Shown here: piece after piece, positions 1 through 10,300 of the stretch | How the letters are laid out: each line of letters starts with the position of its first letter | Numbering within the stretch: position 1 is the first letter of the stretch | IMG/VR virus record: IMGVR_UViG_3300030060_002561 | Coordinates: 1-64,000 of that record | Source: a virus | DNA: 64,000 bases | Direction: 5' to 3' (one strand) | Program-made: the position numbers and the translations under genes | Notes under the pieces: generated by a model | Told to the model about the DNA's origin: nothing | Databases searched by the model: none | Seen by the model: only the letters and a program-made list of their open reading frames with translations

Positions 1-3000
1 ATACGAGTTAGCAAGATACAGATAATTACTTTCAGCAATAGTCACATCGTCAGCAAAGGTGGCATCGTCATTGCTTAGAGTTATTACAGTATCACCGGAA
101 GATGATTTGATGTCGTTTCCGCTTACCTTCAAATCTCCATCAATAGTAAATGTACTTGCATCAGCACTAACAAGCAAGAAACGATTCTTTGAACCTTGAC
201 CAGTATACATCATTGTTTGACCAAACGCATCCTGTTCGATGTGCGTACTGCTATCTGTACCTGCACCATTCTTTATCTCGATACCAGATACCGTTGATGA
301 GTTTCCTGCGCTACCTACATTCTCAACCAGTAGACCAGTAATCAAACTGGTTGAGTCATCTGAGATGTGTAGGTTCGTACCGGGAGCAGTAGTGCCTATT
401 CCGACCTTACCATCATATTTGATGAACATTCTCTCAGATACAGGGTCGCCACTAACATTGGTTCCTTTAGTGGCGAAAATCATATTTGTCCTGTAATCAG
501 CGACATCCATCTCCTTAGCGATTATCTGCGCTCCTGCAACAGACTCCAATCTAGAAGAGATACCTAACCGAGTAATTCCTTGTACACCACCGGGATTACC
601 TGCGCCGTTTTGTACCCTCAACGCTTCCACATCATTCGTTGCGGTTTCAACGGTCAAAGGAGCAACAGGGCTTGTAGTGCCTATTCCAACTCTTCCTTCA
701 AAGATAGCGGCATCTCCATGTTCGTCTGTCCTATCTGATTTTACATGAAGAACAGGGCTGTCGTTGAATGCGTGGTCATCATGGAAATACACCAACGGTG
801 TACTGGTAGAATCATCGTTCCTGTAAACCTTCAACCCATGTGCTGAACCATCGCTTTGTGTAATCTCTGCCTTACCATCTGATAGTGTTAAGTCACTAGC
901 AATCGTTACATCATCAGGTAATCCTATTGTGACTGTGCCACTACTTTCTGCTACAGTTGTTTCATTACTCGTACCTGCAAAGGTAATTGTTCCACCAAGA
1001 GCAGTAGCAGTTGAGTTAGAACCATCAGTTACGGTAATGCTAGAGTTTGCTAGTTTCGCATTTGCAATAGAACCTGCTAGTTGTGCATTGGTAATCGTAC
1101 CCGTCAATGAGGAAGTTGGATAGTTAGTTGCATCTGTCAAGTCAAAGGCAGGAGTTGCATCTGATTGCCCCAAGTCTAGACTTACACCACCAAAACTTAC
1201 TGAATCGTTTGCAAGCATTGCATTACTGATATCTCCACTTGCAATCGAGAAAGCAATGGTATCTGATGCCGCAGTATTCGCTATTGTTATTCCAGAACCC
1301 GCAGTTAGTGTTAGAGTATCAGCAGAAGCATCTGCAACAATGTCATCTTGACCACTAACTGAGATTGTCTTGAATGCCTTGATTCCACCTGCTCCACCAT
1401 TATCTACCGCGAAATCTGCTAGATGTGCTAGATTTATGTAAGCCCATTCACCTGCGCTATCATCCCAAATTAACATCTGGTCAGCAGTATTTGCATTTCT
1501 CTGTGCGGGATTTGATGCGCTTCCATCTGAACCAGAACTCATCAAAGTAATATTGGTGTTCACAGGGTCGTCAATGCTGAAAGCAGTACCACTCAGAACA
1601 AGACCATTGTTAGATGCGGCGGTGAACGTTGTGTCAGTAGATGCTATTGTAATCGAGCCATCACCATTGGTGATTGAAACATTCGTTCCTGCTGTTAAGT
1701 GTGCGTTCTTCCACTTCGCTGGTACTGAGGAAGTATCTCTAATGAATACCTGTCCAGCAGTAGGATTGTTCTGATTAACATCAGCCAATTCAGCAATCGT
1801 ATCTACTGTATCTACTTGAGCATCTACATAGGTTTTGATGGCTTTAGCCGTAGCAAGAGAATCATCGTTAGCACTTACTGATGATAGGTCAGTATCTAAT
1901 GCGGAAATATCAGATAGGTTAGTAGTTGCTATTGTGATGTCAGCAGAACCATTGAATGACTGTCCTGCTATGCTTCTAGCCGTAGCGAGAGTAGTAGCAG
2001 TATCTGCATTTCCTGTAACATCTCCAGTAACATCTCCAGTCAAATCTCCTGTGAATGCACCCGCTACGAATGTTTCAGAACCAACAGTCCAGTTATCATT
2101 AGTTTCATCCCATGTCAGGGTTTTGTTAGAAGCAGTTCCCCTTTCCACTTCTATTCCAGCATTCTGTGAAGGAGTACCAGTCTCATCAGAATTGAGAACA
2201 ATTATGTTGTCGCCTATGTTCACAGTGTTGGTATTAACAGTAGTTGTAGTACCATTAACAGTTAAGTTACCAGTTACTACTAATGCTCCCGATGTTGTCA
2301 CAGTTACATCAGTTGCATCACCAATCGTAACATTGCTACTGATATCTGCAAGCCTTGTTCTTAAGTTGGCTTCGTTTACATTTACATCGGTGTTAGTTAC
2401 CTTAGCATCATTCAATGCAGTTCTAGTTTCTAGTTTCTGCATGGCCGCTAGAATAGTATCAGTTGCCGCTATTGCTCCACCAGTTCCAGTTCCAAGGTTT
2501 GTAAGTGCCTTACCAGTTATCGCAGTAGCCGCAGTTGCGTTATCTAATGCAGTAGTCGTAGTGAAGTTTGAATCATTTGTGTATGCTGACAATAGAGGAT
2601 TAACGGTGAATGTCAGGTCATATGGGTCAGCATCCGTACCGTTGTCAACATCTGTCCAGTTTATTGTAAGAAGACTTGAAGCAGGTACAAACTTAATTTC
2701 CTTAGAATCAGCAATTGTAAGTTCTGTTCCATCTCCGTCTTCTAGTTGGAATGTAGTAGAGCCTGTAGCCGCACCACCTACGCTATCCACATATGCCTTG
2801 ATTGATTTTGCAGAGGCTAGTGAGTCATCATTAGCACTTACACCATCAGCAAAGTTTGTCTCAAACGCCGCTACATCTGAAAGCCCTGTAACTGATAGAG
2901 AAGTTAGATATGTGTTGGTGTCTACTGAATAACTACCTGCACTAGTCCTCTTCAAGAAACCATTAGATGTGAAGTCACCATCCATCAATGCTCCTGCCGC

Positions 3001-6000
3001 CGCGACATTAGTAGCATCAGTAACATCAGCAGAAGTCTCGATACCAGACAGTTTGGTTCTCTCGGCAGAACTAATTACAGTTCCGCTACCTAAGTCACTC
3101 AATCCATCTATCTTACCAACAGTAACTTGATTGTTTCCTATGTGTGCAGTATCTATTGCTCCATTTGCAATGTGTTCCGAATCTATTGCATCATCTGCAA
3201 TCTTAGCACTAGTTATTGCATCTGCGGCAATCTTAGCAGTTGTTACTCCTAGGTTCGCCAACATCCCTGTCTCTACTGCTAGGTTAGCAATTGTTAGAGT
3301 ACCATCATTTGCAAGTGTAGCATCACCGGAAACTGCTACATTGTGATATTGACTACCACTACCGCCGACCATTATATGAGTATCAGTTGCCGCAATAGTA
3401 TCGCTGATGAAATTAATCTTGGCTCCAGTTACATTATCGTCTGCAATCTTAGCAGACGTTACTGCACCAGTTGCTAATTTACCAGTAGTTATTGCATTGC
3501 TGTTTATCTTACCTGTAGTGACTGCGGCAGATGCAATCATACCAGTTGCTATAGTTCCGGTATCTCCTGTGGTAATTAGCGTACCAGTTACATCTGGCAA
3601 TGAGATTGTTCTATCTGCTGTTGGGTCAACTATTGATAAAGTGGTTTCATGTGCATCAGCAGTCGTACCCTCAAATACAAATGCATTCTGTACGTTTACC
3701 TCTGTTTGGTTTACTGTAGTGGTAGTGCCATCTACAAAGAGATTGCCTCGGACACGAACAGTAGTGTCATTGCCAGCATCACCAATATGAAGAGTATCGC
3801 TCTCATTAAGAAGCGCGAGAGATGCGACCACATTTGCTTTGTCAGTGACATCTGCTGATGTCTCGATTCCTGCCAGTTTATCAAACTGGTCGTCAGTCAT
3901 CAAGCCATGAGCATCAGTTGTGGCATCGGGCAAGGTAGCCGTAATTGTCGAAGAGTCCCTTTGTGTTAGAGTAAGAAGACCTTGATTGAAAGATGCGGAT
4001 AGTACATCATCCCCTCTTTCAGAGTTGGCGATGTTTATGGTTTGACCAGTTTGTGTAATTCCTATTCCCTCTCCTGCTTCCAAGATTACTTCATCATCTT
4101 GGCTACTAGCATCCCTCAGTACGATTTTTGCTTTGTTGGTAGAAGCAAGACCTGCTAGTAGGTTATACGCAGAAGGCGCGACCACTTGAGCATCTACATA
4201 CGCTTTGGTCGCCTTCGCAGATGGAATGGTATCGTGTAAATTACTTACAGATGCGATATCGCTTTCCAGACCAGTTATATCGGTCAAGTCTGCTAGTGCA
4301 ACAGAAGACAGTTTAGTGTTCAGTTGTGTTTGTATTGAAGATGTCACTCCATCTAGATAGCCTATCTCTGTTGCACTAACACCTGTGACTCCATCTAGAA
4401 TATTTATCTCCGCCGCAGTAGCAGTTATACTCAAATCACTCAAGTCTTCTATTTTAGATGCTAGATTGCTTACTAGGTTGGTAACTTTACCTTGTGCAAT
4501 TCCACCTGCTAGATGTGTGTTAGTTATTCCACTAGCCTTGATAGCAACTGCACCAGACGGTACATCGAAGATATTTGAATCAAAAGATGCAACTCCCCTG
4601 TTACTTGTTGTAGCAACCTCTGCATCAATTGTTAGCGTACCAGAACCATCGCTGTATGTGGTTGTGATTCCCTCTCCATCAGTAATTAGCGCATTGACCC
4701 TATCATCGACTCTTTCATCTGTGTAGTATTTGTTGCTTCCTTCCGCTATGTCACCAGTATCTAGAGTGAGAGAACCACCTAGGTTCAGAGAATTACTGTT
4801 TATGGTTACTGCTGAATTTGCGAGTTTGTTGTTCGCAATGCTTCCAGCCAGTTGAGAATTTGCCACAGATATGTTGCTGACATTGCTCGACCAATCAGCA
4901 CCGACAGTCGCCCCCGTAGCAATGCCATCTAACTTTGACTTTAGAGTGGCGGTAAATAACTTATTGTTGGTGGAACTGCTTTCTGATAACTTGTCAACTT
5001 GTATGTTAGCAGAAGATGCTATATCCGCATCAACTATCTTTGTTCCTACTGCTCTGTATGCAGAACTAATGTCGGGTATATCACCCGCTACTAACTTACC
5101 AAAGACGTTCGCAAGATTAATTCTTCTTAGTGGATTTCCAGAAGTGACAGAACCATCATCGTACATTAAGAAGTCAGCAGTTCTATCCATGCCGTTTTCT
5201 TCGGTTAAACCACCACTAGCATCGTTGATGTTAATCTTCAAGGTCGAACCTGTTCTAGTTAGTCCATTCTCAATAGTGAGGCTAGGTTCTTTACCACTAA
5301 GAGCAGATGTTAATCCACTAATCTTACTTTGAGCGATGGCCGCATCACTAGCAACCTTACCGTTTGTGATTGCTCCATTTGCTATCTTTGCCTCTGTGAC
5401 ATTGCTATCTGCTATCTTGGCAGTCACTACTGCATCATTGGCGATAGTAGTAGCACCATCTGCATTAGAAGTAACATCGCCAGTATGGTTAGGATGCACA
5501 TACTTATTGGCATCAGTTGCACCTGTGTAGCCTAAGTCTGAGAGAGATAGATTTCTCTTTGATAGTGCAGTAACGTGACCTTGTGCATTTGTTGATATGT
5601 TTTCAACTACCTCGGTCCCAGATGTCGTTATATTTGCCACATCAGAAGTTGGGTGTATATACGCACTAGGAATCTCGGAAGATACAGGGATGTTATGATA
5701 TGCACTTCCGTCATTGCTAAATTCCCACCTATCACTAGATTCGTTCCAACGCAACTTAACGTTAGTCGAGTTTCCACGTTCTACTTCTAGCCCCGCGTTC
5801 TCGCTTGGGGTACTTGCAGAATTGCTATTGAGAAGAACCATATTGTCTTGCAATGCAAGTGTTTCTGTGTTTATCGTAGTGGTTGTACCATTTACTGTGA
5901 GATTTCCTCCTACAGTCATATGCCCTGCAAATACAGCAGTATCATTGGATTGTGTCCCTATGTTGAAATCACCACCCATGTCTGAGTTTAACCTAGCCTT

Positions 6001-7008
6001 TAGATTCGCTACGCTAACATCTGTATCCGTATTGGTATCAGTCTCATGAGTATCAATCATGCCCTTTATATCAGCAGGTGAGAATCTTCTGATGTCTGTA
6101 GCAGTCCCAGCATTCTTCTCTGCACCACTTACTTGTGATACCTGTGCGTTATACGCAGTTTCAATCTCAGCATTGCTCTGGTCAGCAGTAGCCCCTGCTT
6201 CTATTCCTAGCATTGTCCTTACATTTGCCGGGGAAATTTCCTCTACCACACCTGCACCAGAACTGTCTCTTCCTAGCAGTCTGTCTGTGGTTGATACGTT
6301 CTGCATCTTTGCGTATGTGACTGCATCATCTGCTATGTTAGCAGTTGCCACACCACCACTTGGGACTAATCCGGCATTACCTTGGGAGATGGCTGAAGTG
6401 TATGTTATCTGGTCAGTAGTTGCCAATGTACCACTCGCAGGTAGAGTTATTGTTCCAGAACCTCCTTTCGTCAATGTTCCATCTGCATTGATTCTAAGTG
6501 TCTCTGAACCACTGTTTATTGCACTCATTCCCTTTGTGGTTTGGTCGTATCCTAGGAACTGAACCAATCTATTTATTGCATCATGGTCCGAACCTGCGGG
6601 ATATTTGATAATAGCAACTGGAATATCGCCCGCAGTCAAAGAAGAGACAGACGCGGTTGAGACTGAACTTGCACCTGTTCTAATCTGTATGACGTTAGAT
6701 GCATCTACGACAACTGTGGCATACCAATCATTTCCTGCACGTTCACCAACTCCGGGTGCAATGTCATTTCTAGCAGATACCGAGACTAGCAACCCGTTCC
6801 TTAGTATCTTACCAGAAGCCACATCATACTGTGTGTATGTCCCACCATCTTCTTGTGTGATATTGAACCCACTAAGAGCAACATTCCCACCAGTAGCAAC
6901 GTTCAGGCTATTGATTATACCACTATGAATATTGTCCGAACCATCCACTATGCGAGTGTTAGGTGTAGCAGACAATGTACTTAGAAAGCCCGGATTACTA
7001 TTTACCAT
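1..7008 (-). CDS. Giant tail fibre / adhesin, partial (C-terminus beyond window)
   Basis: The minus-strand frame beginning at the ATG at 7008 stays open to the left edge. I read it triplet by triplet and found no TAA, TAG or TGA, so at least 2336 residues are encoded. The product is low in cysteine and rich in Ser, Thr, Asp, Ala and Gly, and is modular. It has three copies of a G-[ND/-]-L-x-V-[ND]-GTTTT-[VI]-N module (near 2255, 3735 and 5905). It also has an ARSIAGQSFNGSADI segment (near 1940-1990), repeated AK-[AS]-[IT]-K-[TA]-YVDA segments, VGIGTT repeats, and runs of short AKLA-x-x-x-I repeats. These are typical of long tail fibres of marine T4-like phages and cyanophages. Its ATG overlaps the previous stop as TGATG. 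Likely role: host-surface binding at the tail tip. The plus-strand reading frames here are shadows. Confidence 0.88.
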   Translation of the reverse strand, partial: MVNSNPGFLSTLSATPNTRIVDGSDNIHSGIINSLNVATGGNVALSGFNITQEDGGTYTQYDVASGKILRNGLLVSVSARNDIAPGVGERAGNDWYATVVVDASNVIQIRTGASSVSTASVSSLTAGDIPVAIIKYPAGSDHDAINRLVQFLGYDQTTKGMSAINSGSETLRINADGTLTKGGSGTITLPASGTLATTDQITYTSAISQGNAGLVPSGGVATANIADDAVTYAKMQNVSTTDRLLGRDSSGAGVVEEISPANVRTMLGIEAGATADQSNAEIETAYNAQVSQVSGAEKNAGTATDIRRFSPADIKGMIDTHETDTNTDTDVSVANLKARLNSDMGGDFNIGTQSNDTAVFAGHMTVGGNLTVNGTTTTINTETLALQDNMVLLNSNSASTPSENAGLEVERGNSTNVKLRWNESSDRWEFSNDGSAYHNIPVSSEIPSAYIHPTSDVANITTSGTEVVENISTNAQGHVTALSKRNLSLSDLGYTGATDANKYVHPNHTGDVTSNADGATTIANDAVVTAKIADSNVTEAKIANGAITNGKVASDAAIAQSKISGLTSALSGKEPSLTIENGLTRTGSTLKININDASGGLTEENGMDRTADFLMYDDGSVTSGNPLRRINLANVFGKLVAGDIPDISSAYRAVGTKIVDADIASSANIQVDKLSESSSTNNKLFTATLKSKLDGIATGATVGADWSSNVSNISVANSQLAGSIANNKLANSAVTINSNSLNLGGSLTLDTGDIAEGSNKYYTDERVDDRVNALITDGEGITTTYSDGSGTLTIDAEVATTSNRGVASFDSNIFDVPSGAVAIKASGITNTHLAGGIAQGKVTNLVSNLASKIEDLSDLSITATAAEINILDGVTGVSATEIGYLDGVTSSIQTQLNTKLSSVALADLTDITGLESDIASVSNLHDTIPSAKATKAYVDAQVVAPSAYNLLAGLASTNKAKIVLRDASSQDDEVILEAGEGIGITQTGQTINIANSERGDDVLSASFNQGLLTLTQRDSSTITATLPDATTDAHGLMTDDQFDKLAGIETSADVTDKANVVASLALLNESDTLHIGDAGNDTTVRVRGNLFVDGTTTTVNQTEVNVQNAFVFEGTTADAHETTLSIVDPTADRTISLPDVTGTLITTGDTGTIATGMIASAAVTTGKINSNAITTGKLATGAVTSAKIADDNVTGAKINFISDTIAATDTHIMVGGSGSQYHNVAVSGDATLANDGTLTIANLAVETGMLANLGVTTAKIAADAITSAKIADDAIDSEHIANGAIDTAHIGNNQVTVGKIDGLSDLGSGTVISSAERTKLSGIETSADVTDATNVAAAGALMDGDFTSNGFLKRTSAGSYSVDTNTYLTSLSVTGLSDVAAFETNFADGVSANDDSLASAKSIKAYVDSVGGAATGSTTFQLEDGDGTELTIADSKEIKFVPASSLLTINWTDVDNGTDADPYDLTFTVNPLLSAYTNDSNFTTTTALDNATAATAITGKALTNLGTGTGGAIAATDTILAAMQKLETRTALNDAKVTNTDVNVNEANLRTRLADISSNVTIGDATDVTVTTSGALVVTGNLTVNGTTTTVNTNTVNIGDNIIVLNSDETGTPSQNAGIEVERGTASNKTLTWDETNDNWTVGSETFVAGAFTGDLTGDVTGDVTGNADTATTLATARSIAGQSFNGSADITIATTNLSDISALDTDLSSVSANDDSLATAKAIKTYVDAQVDTVDTIAELADVNQNNPTAGQVFIRDTSSVPAKWKNAHLTAGTNVSITNGDGSITIASTDTTFTAASNNGLVLSGTAFSIDDPVNTNITLMSSGSDGSASNPAQRNANTADQMLIWDDSAGEWAYINLAHLADFAVDNGGAGGIKAFKTISVSGQDDIVADASADTLTLTAGSGITIANTAASDTIAFSIASGDISNAMLANDSVSFGGVSLDLGQSDATPAFDLTDATNYPTSSLTGTITNAQLAGSIANAKLANSSITVTDGSNSTATALGGTITFAGTSNETTVAESSGTVTIGLPDDVTIASDLTLSDGKAEITQSDGSAHGLKVYRNDDSTSTPLVYFHDDHAFNDSPVLHVKSDRTDEHGDAAIFEGRVGIGTTSPVAPLTVETATNDVEALRVQNGAGNPGGVQGITRLGISSRLESVAGAQIIAKEMDVADYRTNMIFATKGTNVSGDPVSERMFIKYDGKVGIGTTAPGTNLHISDDSTSLITGLLVENVGSAGNSSTVSGIEIKNGAGTDSSTHIEQDAFGQTMMYTGQGSKNRFLLVSADASTFTIDGDLKVSGNDIKSSSGDTVITLSNDDATFADDVTIAESNYLYLANSY

Positions 7009-7340
7009 CAATCTACCTCCAGTCTAATTGTGAACGTCACCGTGTCTGTAGTAGGCACTACTCCAGTATTCGTGAAGGTGACTCGGCTCAAGAGTTTATC
7101 GTTACCATCAAAAATTCCTAACTCTGAAACACCTTGAGTACCAATGTCTGTACCTGTGAAAGATGCAGTCCAAACTAGTTGCGTTCCTATCCTTGATGGT
7201 GTAGCAGACTTAGTGGCTACAAACGAATCTAAATCTGTCTGAGAACCAGCAGTATCATCTCCACCATTACCTATCTTTACCGTTGTAAAATTGCTTGCGA
7301 TATATGTCGCCAATACTTCTTTTCCTTCATCTACTATCAT
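7008..7340 (-). CDS. Small distal-tail protein of unknown function
   Basis: This 110-residue protein lies between two giant tail genes and overlaps both start and stop codons (ATGA-type at 7340, TGATG at 7008), so it is translationally coupled to them. It begins MIVDEGKEVLATYIASNF and ends in a beta-rich stretch (DTVTFTIRLEVD). It contains alternating Thr/Ser/Val strands and a GVSELGIFDGNDKLL segment of the sort found in small baseplate or fibre-connector proteins. No catalytic motif or membrane segment is visible. Its position suggests a connector or trimerisation piece between the hub/adhesin gene and the long fibre. That is inference from context only. Confidence 0.75.
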   Translation of the reverse strand: MIVDEGKEVLATYIASNFTTVKIGNGGDDTAGSQTDLDSFVATKSATPSRIGTQLVWTASFTGTDIGTQGVSELGIFDGNDKLLSRVTFTNTGVVPTTDTVTFTIRLEVD

Positions 7341-10300
7341 TAGTAATCCTCCTGTTCATAGAATCTATCCTTGTATGACTTCTTTGTGACAATGCTGTGT
7401 TCAAACCCTACTTCCTCCGTAAATCCAACTATGTCATCAAAGCCCATGTTTGAGTTTCTAGACAGCGCGTTAGATGGTCCGGTTATGTTGTAGGAGAAAC
7501 TGATGTTCTTTAATTTGATTGCATCGAATAGGAATTTACCAGATGATTCCACTACTGCATCTCTGCCTAGTAAAGTGGTACTGTCATCTGCTTGTTGCAT
7601 TGAGAGTTCGCTAAGTCGTTCTGCTATCGTCTTGTCAAACGTTCCTACCTTGAGTTTCAATGTTCCAGATAAAACATTCTCAATTTCAAATACTATGTAA
7701 TCGTTAACAGGAATGTTATGGTTAGGGAAGTTCATTCTTAGAATATCTCCCGCTTCAAGCAATTCAAGACCTTCTTTCTGCAACTCAATATCTATCTTCT
7801 TTGCATCCCCATCATATATATTCATCAGTTCAACTGCCTTTGTCTCAGCATCTACCCTACTCTTTATCGTTGGGTCAACAACCTTTACAGTTCTAGTCTG
7901 CTTCTTGGTCGGCTTTTCCAATTCGTATTGCACCTTATCACCTACAACGACTATCTTGTTTGCCTTGTCAAACATTGATGTGTTTCCTTTGACGGAGATT
8001 AGCCTATTGGATTCCTTGTATGATAGTGCGTATCTTCGTAGGCTTCCAGTATCTTCTATGTTCCTTGTTATGAATTCACCATTCTTGATATTGTAATCCA
8101 GTCCTCTCTTTACTACCAAGGAGTTCAGCGCGTTGTACATGTTCGTGTTATCGAACTTCAAGTTAGTTGCAAAGGTCTTCTTGTTCACAAGAACAAGTTC
8201 GTCATACTGAGCAGGTGAGAAGTATCTGTTTCTAAGTGCGATTGTCGAACCAGAAACTCCTGCTAGGGCAACTTCCCCAATCAAATGTCCATCATAGGAA
8301 TACACTACATCCCCTACTGATATTCCCTCAATGGCAGAGGTACATGTGATTCCCTCTCTCTGGAGATTTTCATTGTCGCTGATACCAACTAGATAATTTG
8401 CTGTTAGAGTTATCTCATTGGCTGTAGTGCTACTGACAAATCCTAGGAATGTTCCAGAATCATCGAAGACAGAATCTCCCTCTGCAAAGATAGTAGTTGC
8501 ATCAACACCATCTACTGCAATAGTAGGAGATGAACTACTATGTTGACCATTTACAATGACTCCGGTGGATAGCATGGTAGTTCCAGAATTCACGATATTA
8601 CCTGTAGGGTTGGAGAAACTTCGACTCGGATTGTACTCTAACCCAGCAAGAGTTACGATGTTCTCCACTTCCTTCTCAAGTTGAGATGCGATTGCGTAGG
8701 TTGTTCCTATGCTACATTTCGTGATGTCCTTCAACTTTGGCTTTCTTCCTAGGGTGACTTCAAACACCTCTCCAAACGATACGACTCCATTAGCAGATAA
8801 CTTACCATCGAATTCCAATGTCAAACCTGTCTTGGTCTGTTGATTCTCCCCATCATTTATCGAAACGGTCTTCCTGACTACGATGTTCTTTCTAACGGAT
8901 TCCGTGCCATCTGTGATGTTCATATCCAATATGTCTCCGTCTGCTAAATCCGAGAACGGAGCGATGGCATCAGTACCTGTTCTTCTCTCTATGGTGCTAT
9001 GTGCGTTGTCGATATCAAGAAGAAGGTACATGTAATTCACGCTTTCGGAGAATGTAGCGTTTGATTGCCTACTACCACCTGTTCTCCAATCTCTTCCCTT
9101 TCCGTCATTTAGAAGCACATTGAATCTTACCTCATTTTCATGCTCATTAAATGTGACTTCAGAAGGTCGCATCAATCTGTATCTTGCACCATTGCTTGAA
9201 GAGAAATCAGAATCTAGAGTTATCCTTTGTGTTTCTGTAGCAGTTGTACTAGGTGCTACAGAGACTTCGTGATTAACTATCTTGTGTATCTTCTTAGGCA
9301 TATCTGCATTAGGTGAGGTTCGTATGTTCAGATTGCCTTCTATATCATCAGTAAAGTCCTCAGAGACTAGGTAGTATCCTGTTAGGTTTGGCATGTAACT
9401 AAGCCAAGCATGTTCAGTATCTGAGTTAAGTACGAATGTGATTACCTTGTTATCGCTACTTGTAGGTACTGTGATTCCACCACTATTGTTTACTATGTTG
9501 AATGTTGGTTTAACTAGCATCTGTGCTGATATCACACCGCCCGCAGTTTCATAATGCGTAGGAGTTCCAGACGGTGTTGCTACTTGATGAGAAAAATGTG
9601 GAGAATAATACTTGAAATTACTTCTAGTTCCACTTGCCCGTAAGAACAACTTATCTGAAAGGATGCAATCAGCACCCTTTGTTCCCACCATAGCAAGACT
9701 GTACTCTGTTTCATGAACATCAGTTCCAACAGGATAGTCATTGTTCAAGTCCGGTACTCCTGTGAGTGTGTCATTACCACTCTTTCCTGTCCATGAAAAT
9801 GCTTGGAAGGAGTCTCCGATGAAACCAAATCCATTGGACGCAAATGAAACTCCGTAGTTTGTATCATAGCCACCTACATTGAGCATCATGGTAGTATCGT
9901 CATCATCATATGCTAGGTGCAGAGTATCGACATTCTTTGCATACCTTTGTATCATTAGGTTCCTAGTTACTTGGTCGTAGTCTGAGGTATTGTTAGTAAT
10001 GAAAGTGTCATACACAGAATCCGCAGTTAATGACAACGCCGTACTCATCACGATGTCATCATTGTCTATGACTCCAGTACCAAAGTTCTCCGCCATGACT
10101 GTTGAGCCTTGTTTGAAGCCTCTGAATATGCCAATGCATCCTTCATAGATATGTGCTAGGGAAGCACTATTGTTTGCGGTTTGCCCTACTCCGAACCTAA
10201 ATCGAAGGTCACTATCCGTATCGCTAAGTTCTCTGTGGTACAACCCGGCAACCACTCTAGAGATGTGCTTATGTGTTCCAGTAGAGAAGTGCGTATGGGC

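Noticed and set aside
239-6928. Many plus-strand open frames, including one of 365 codons at 1835-2932
   Set aside because: They are antisense shadows of the giant minus-strand fibre gene, which is open across the whole stretch and has recognisable fibre modules.
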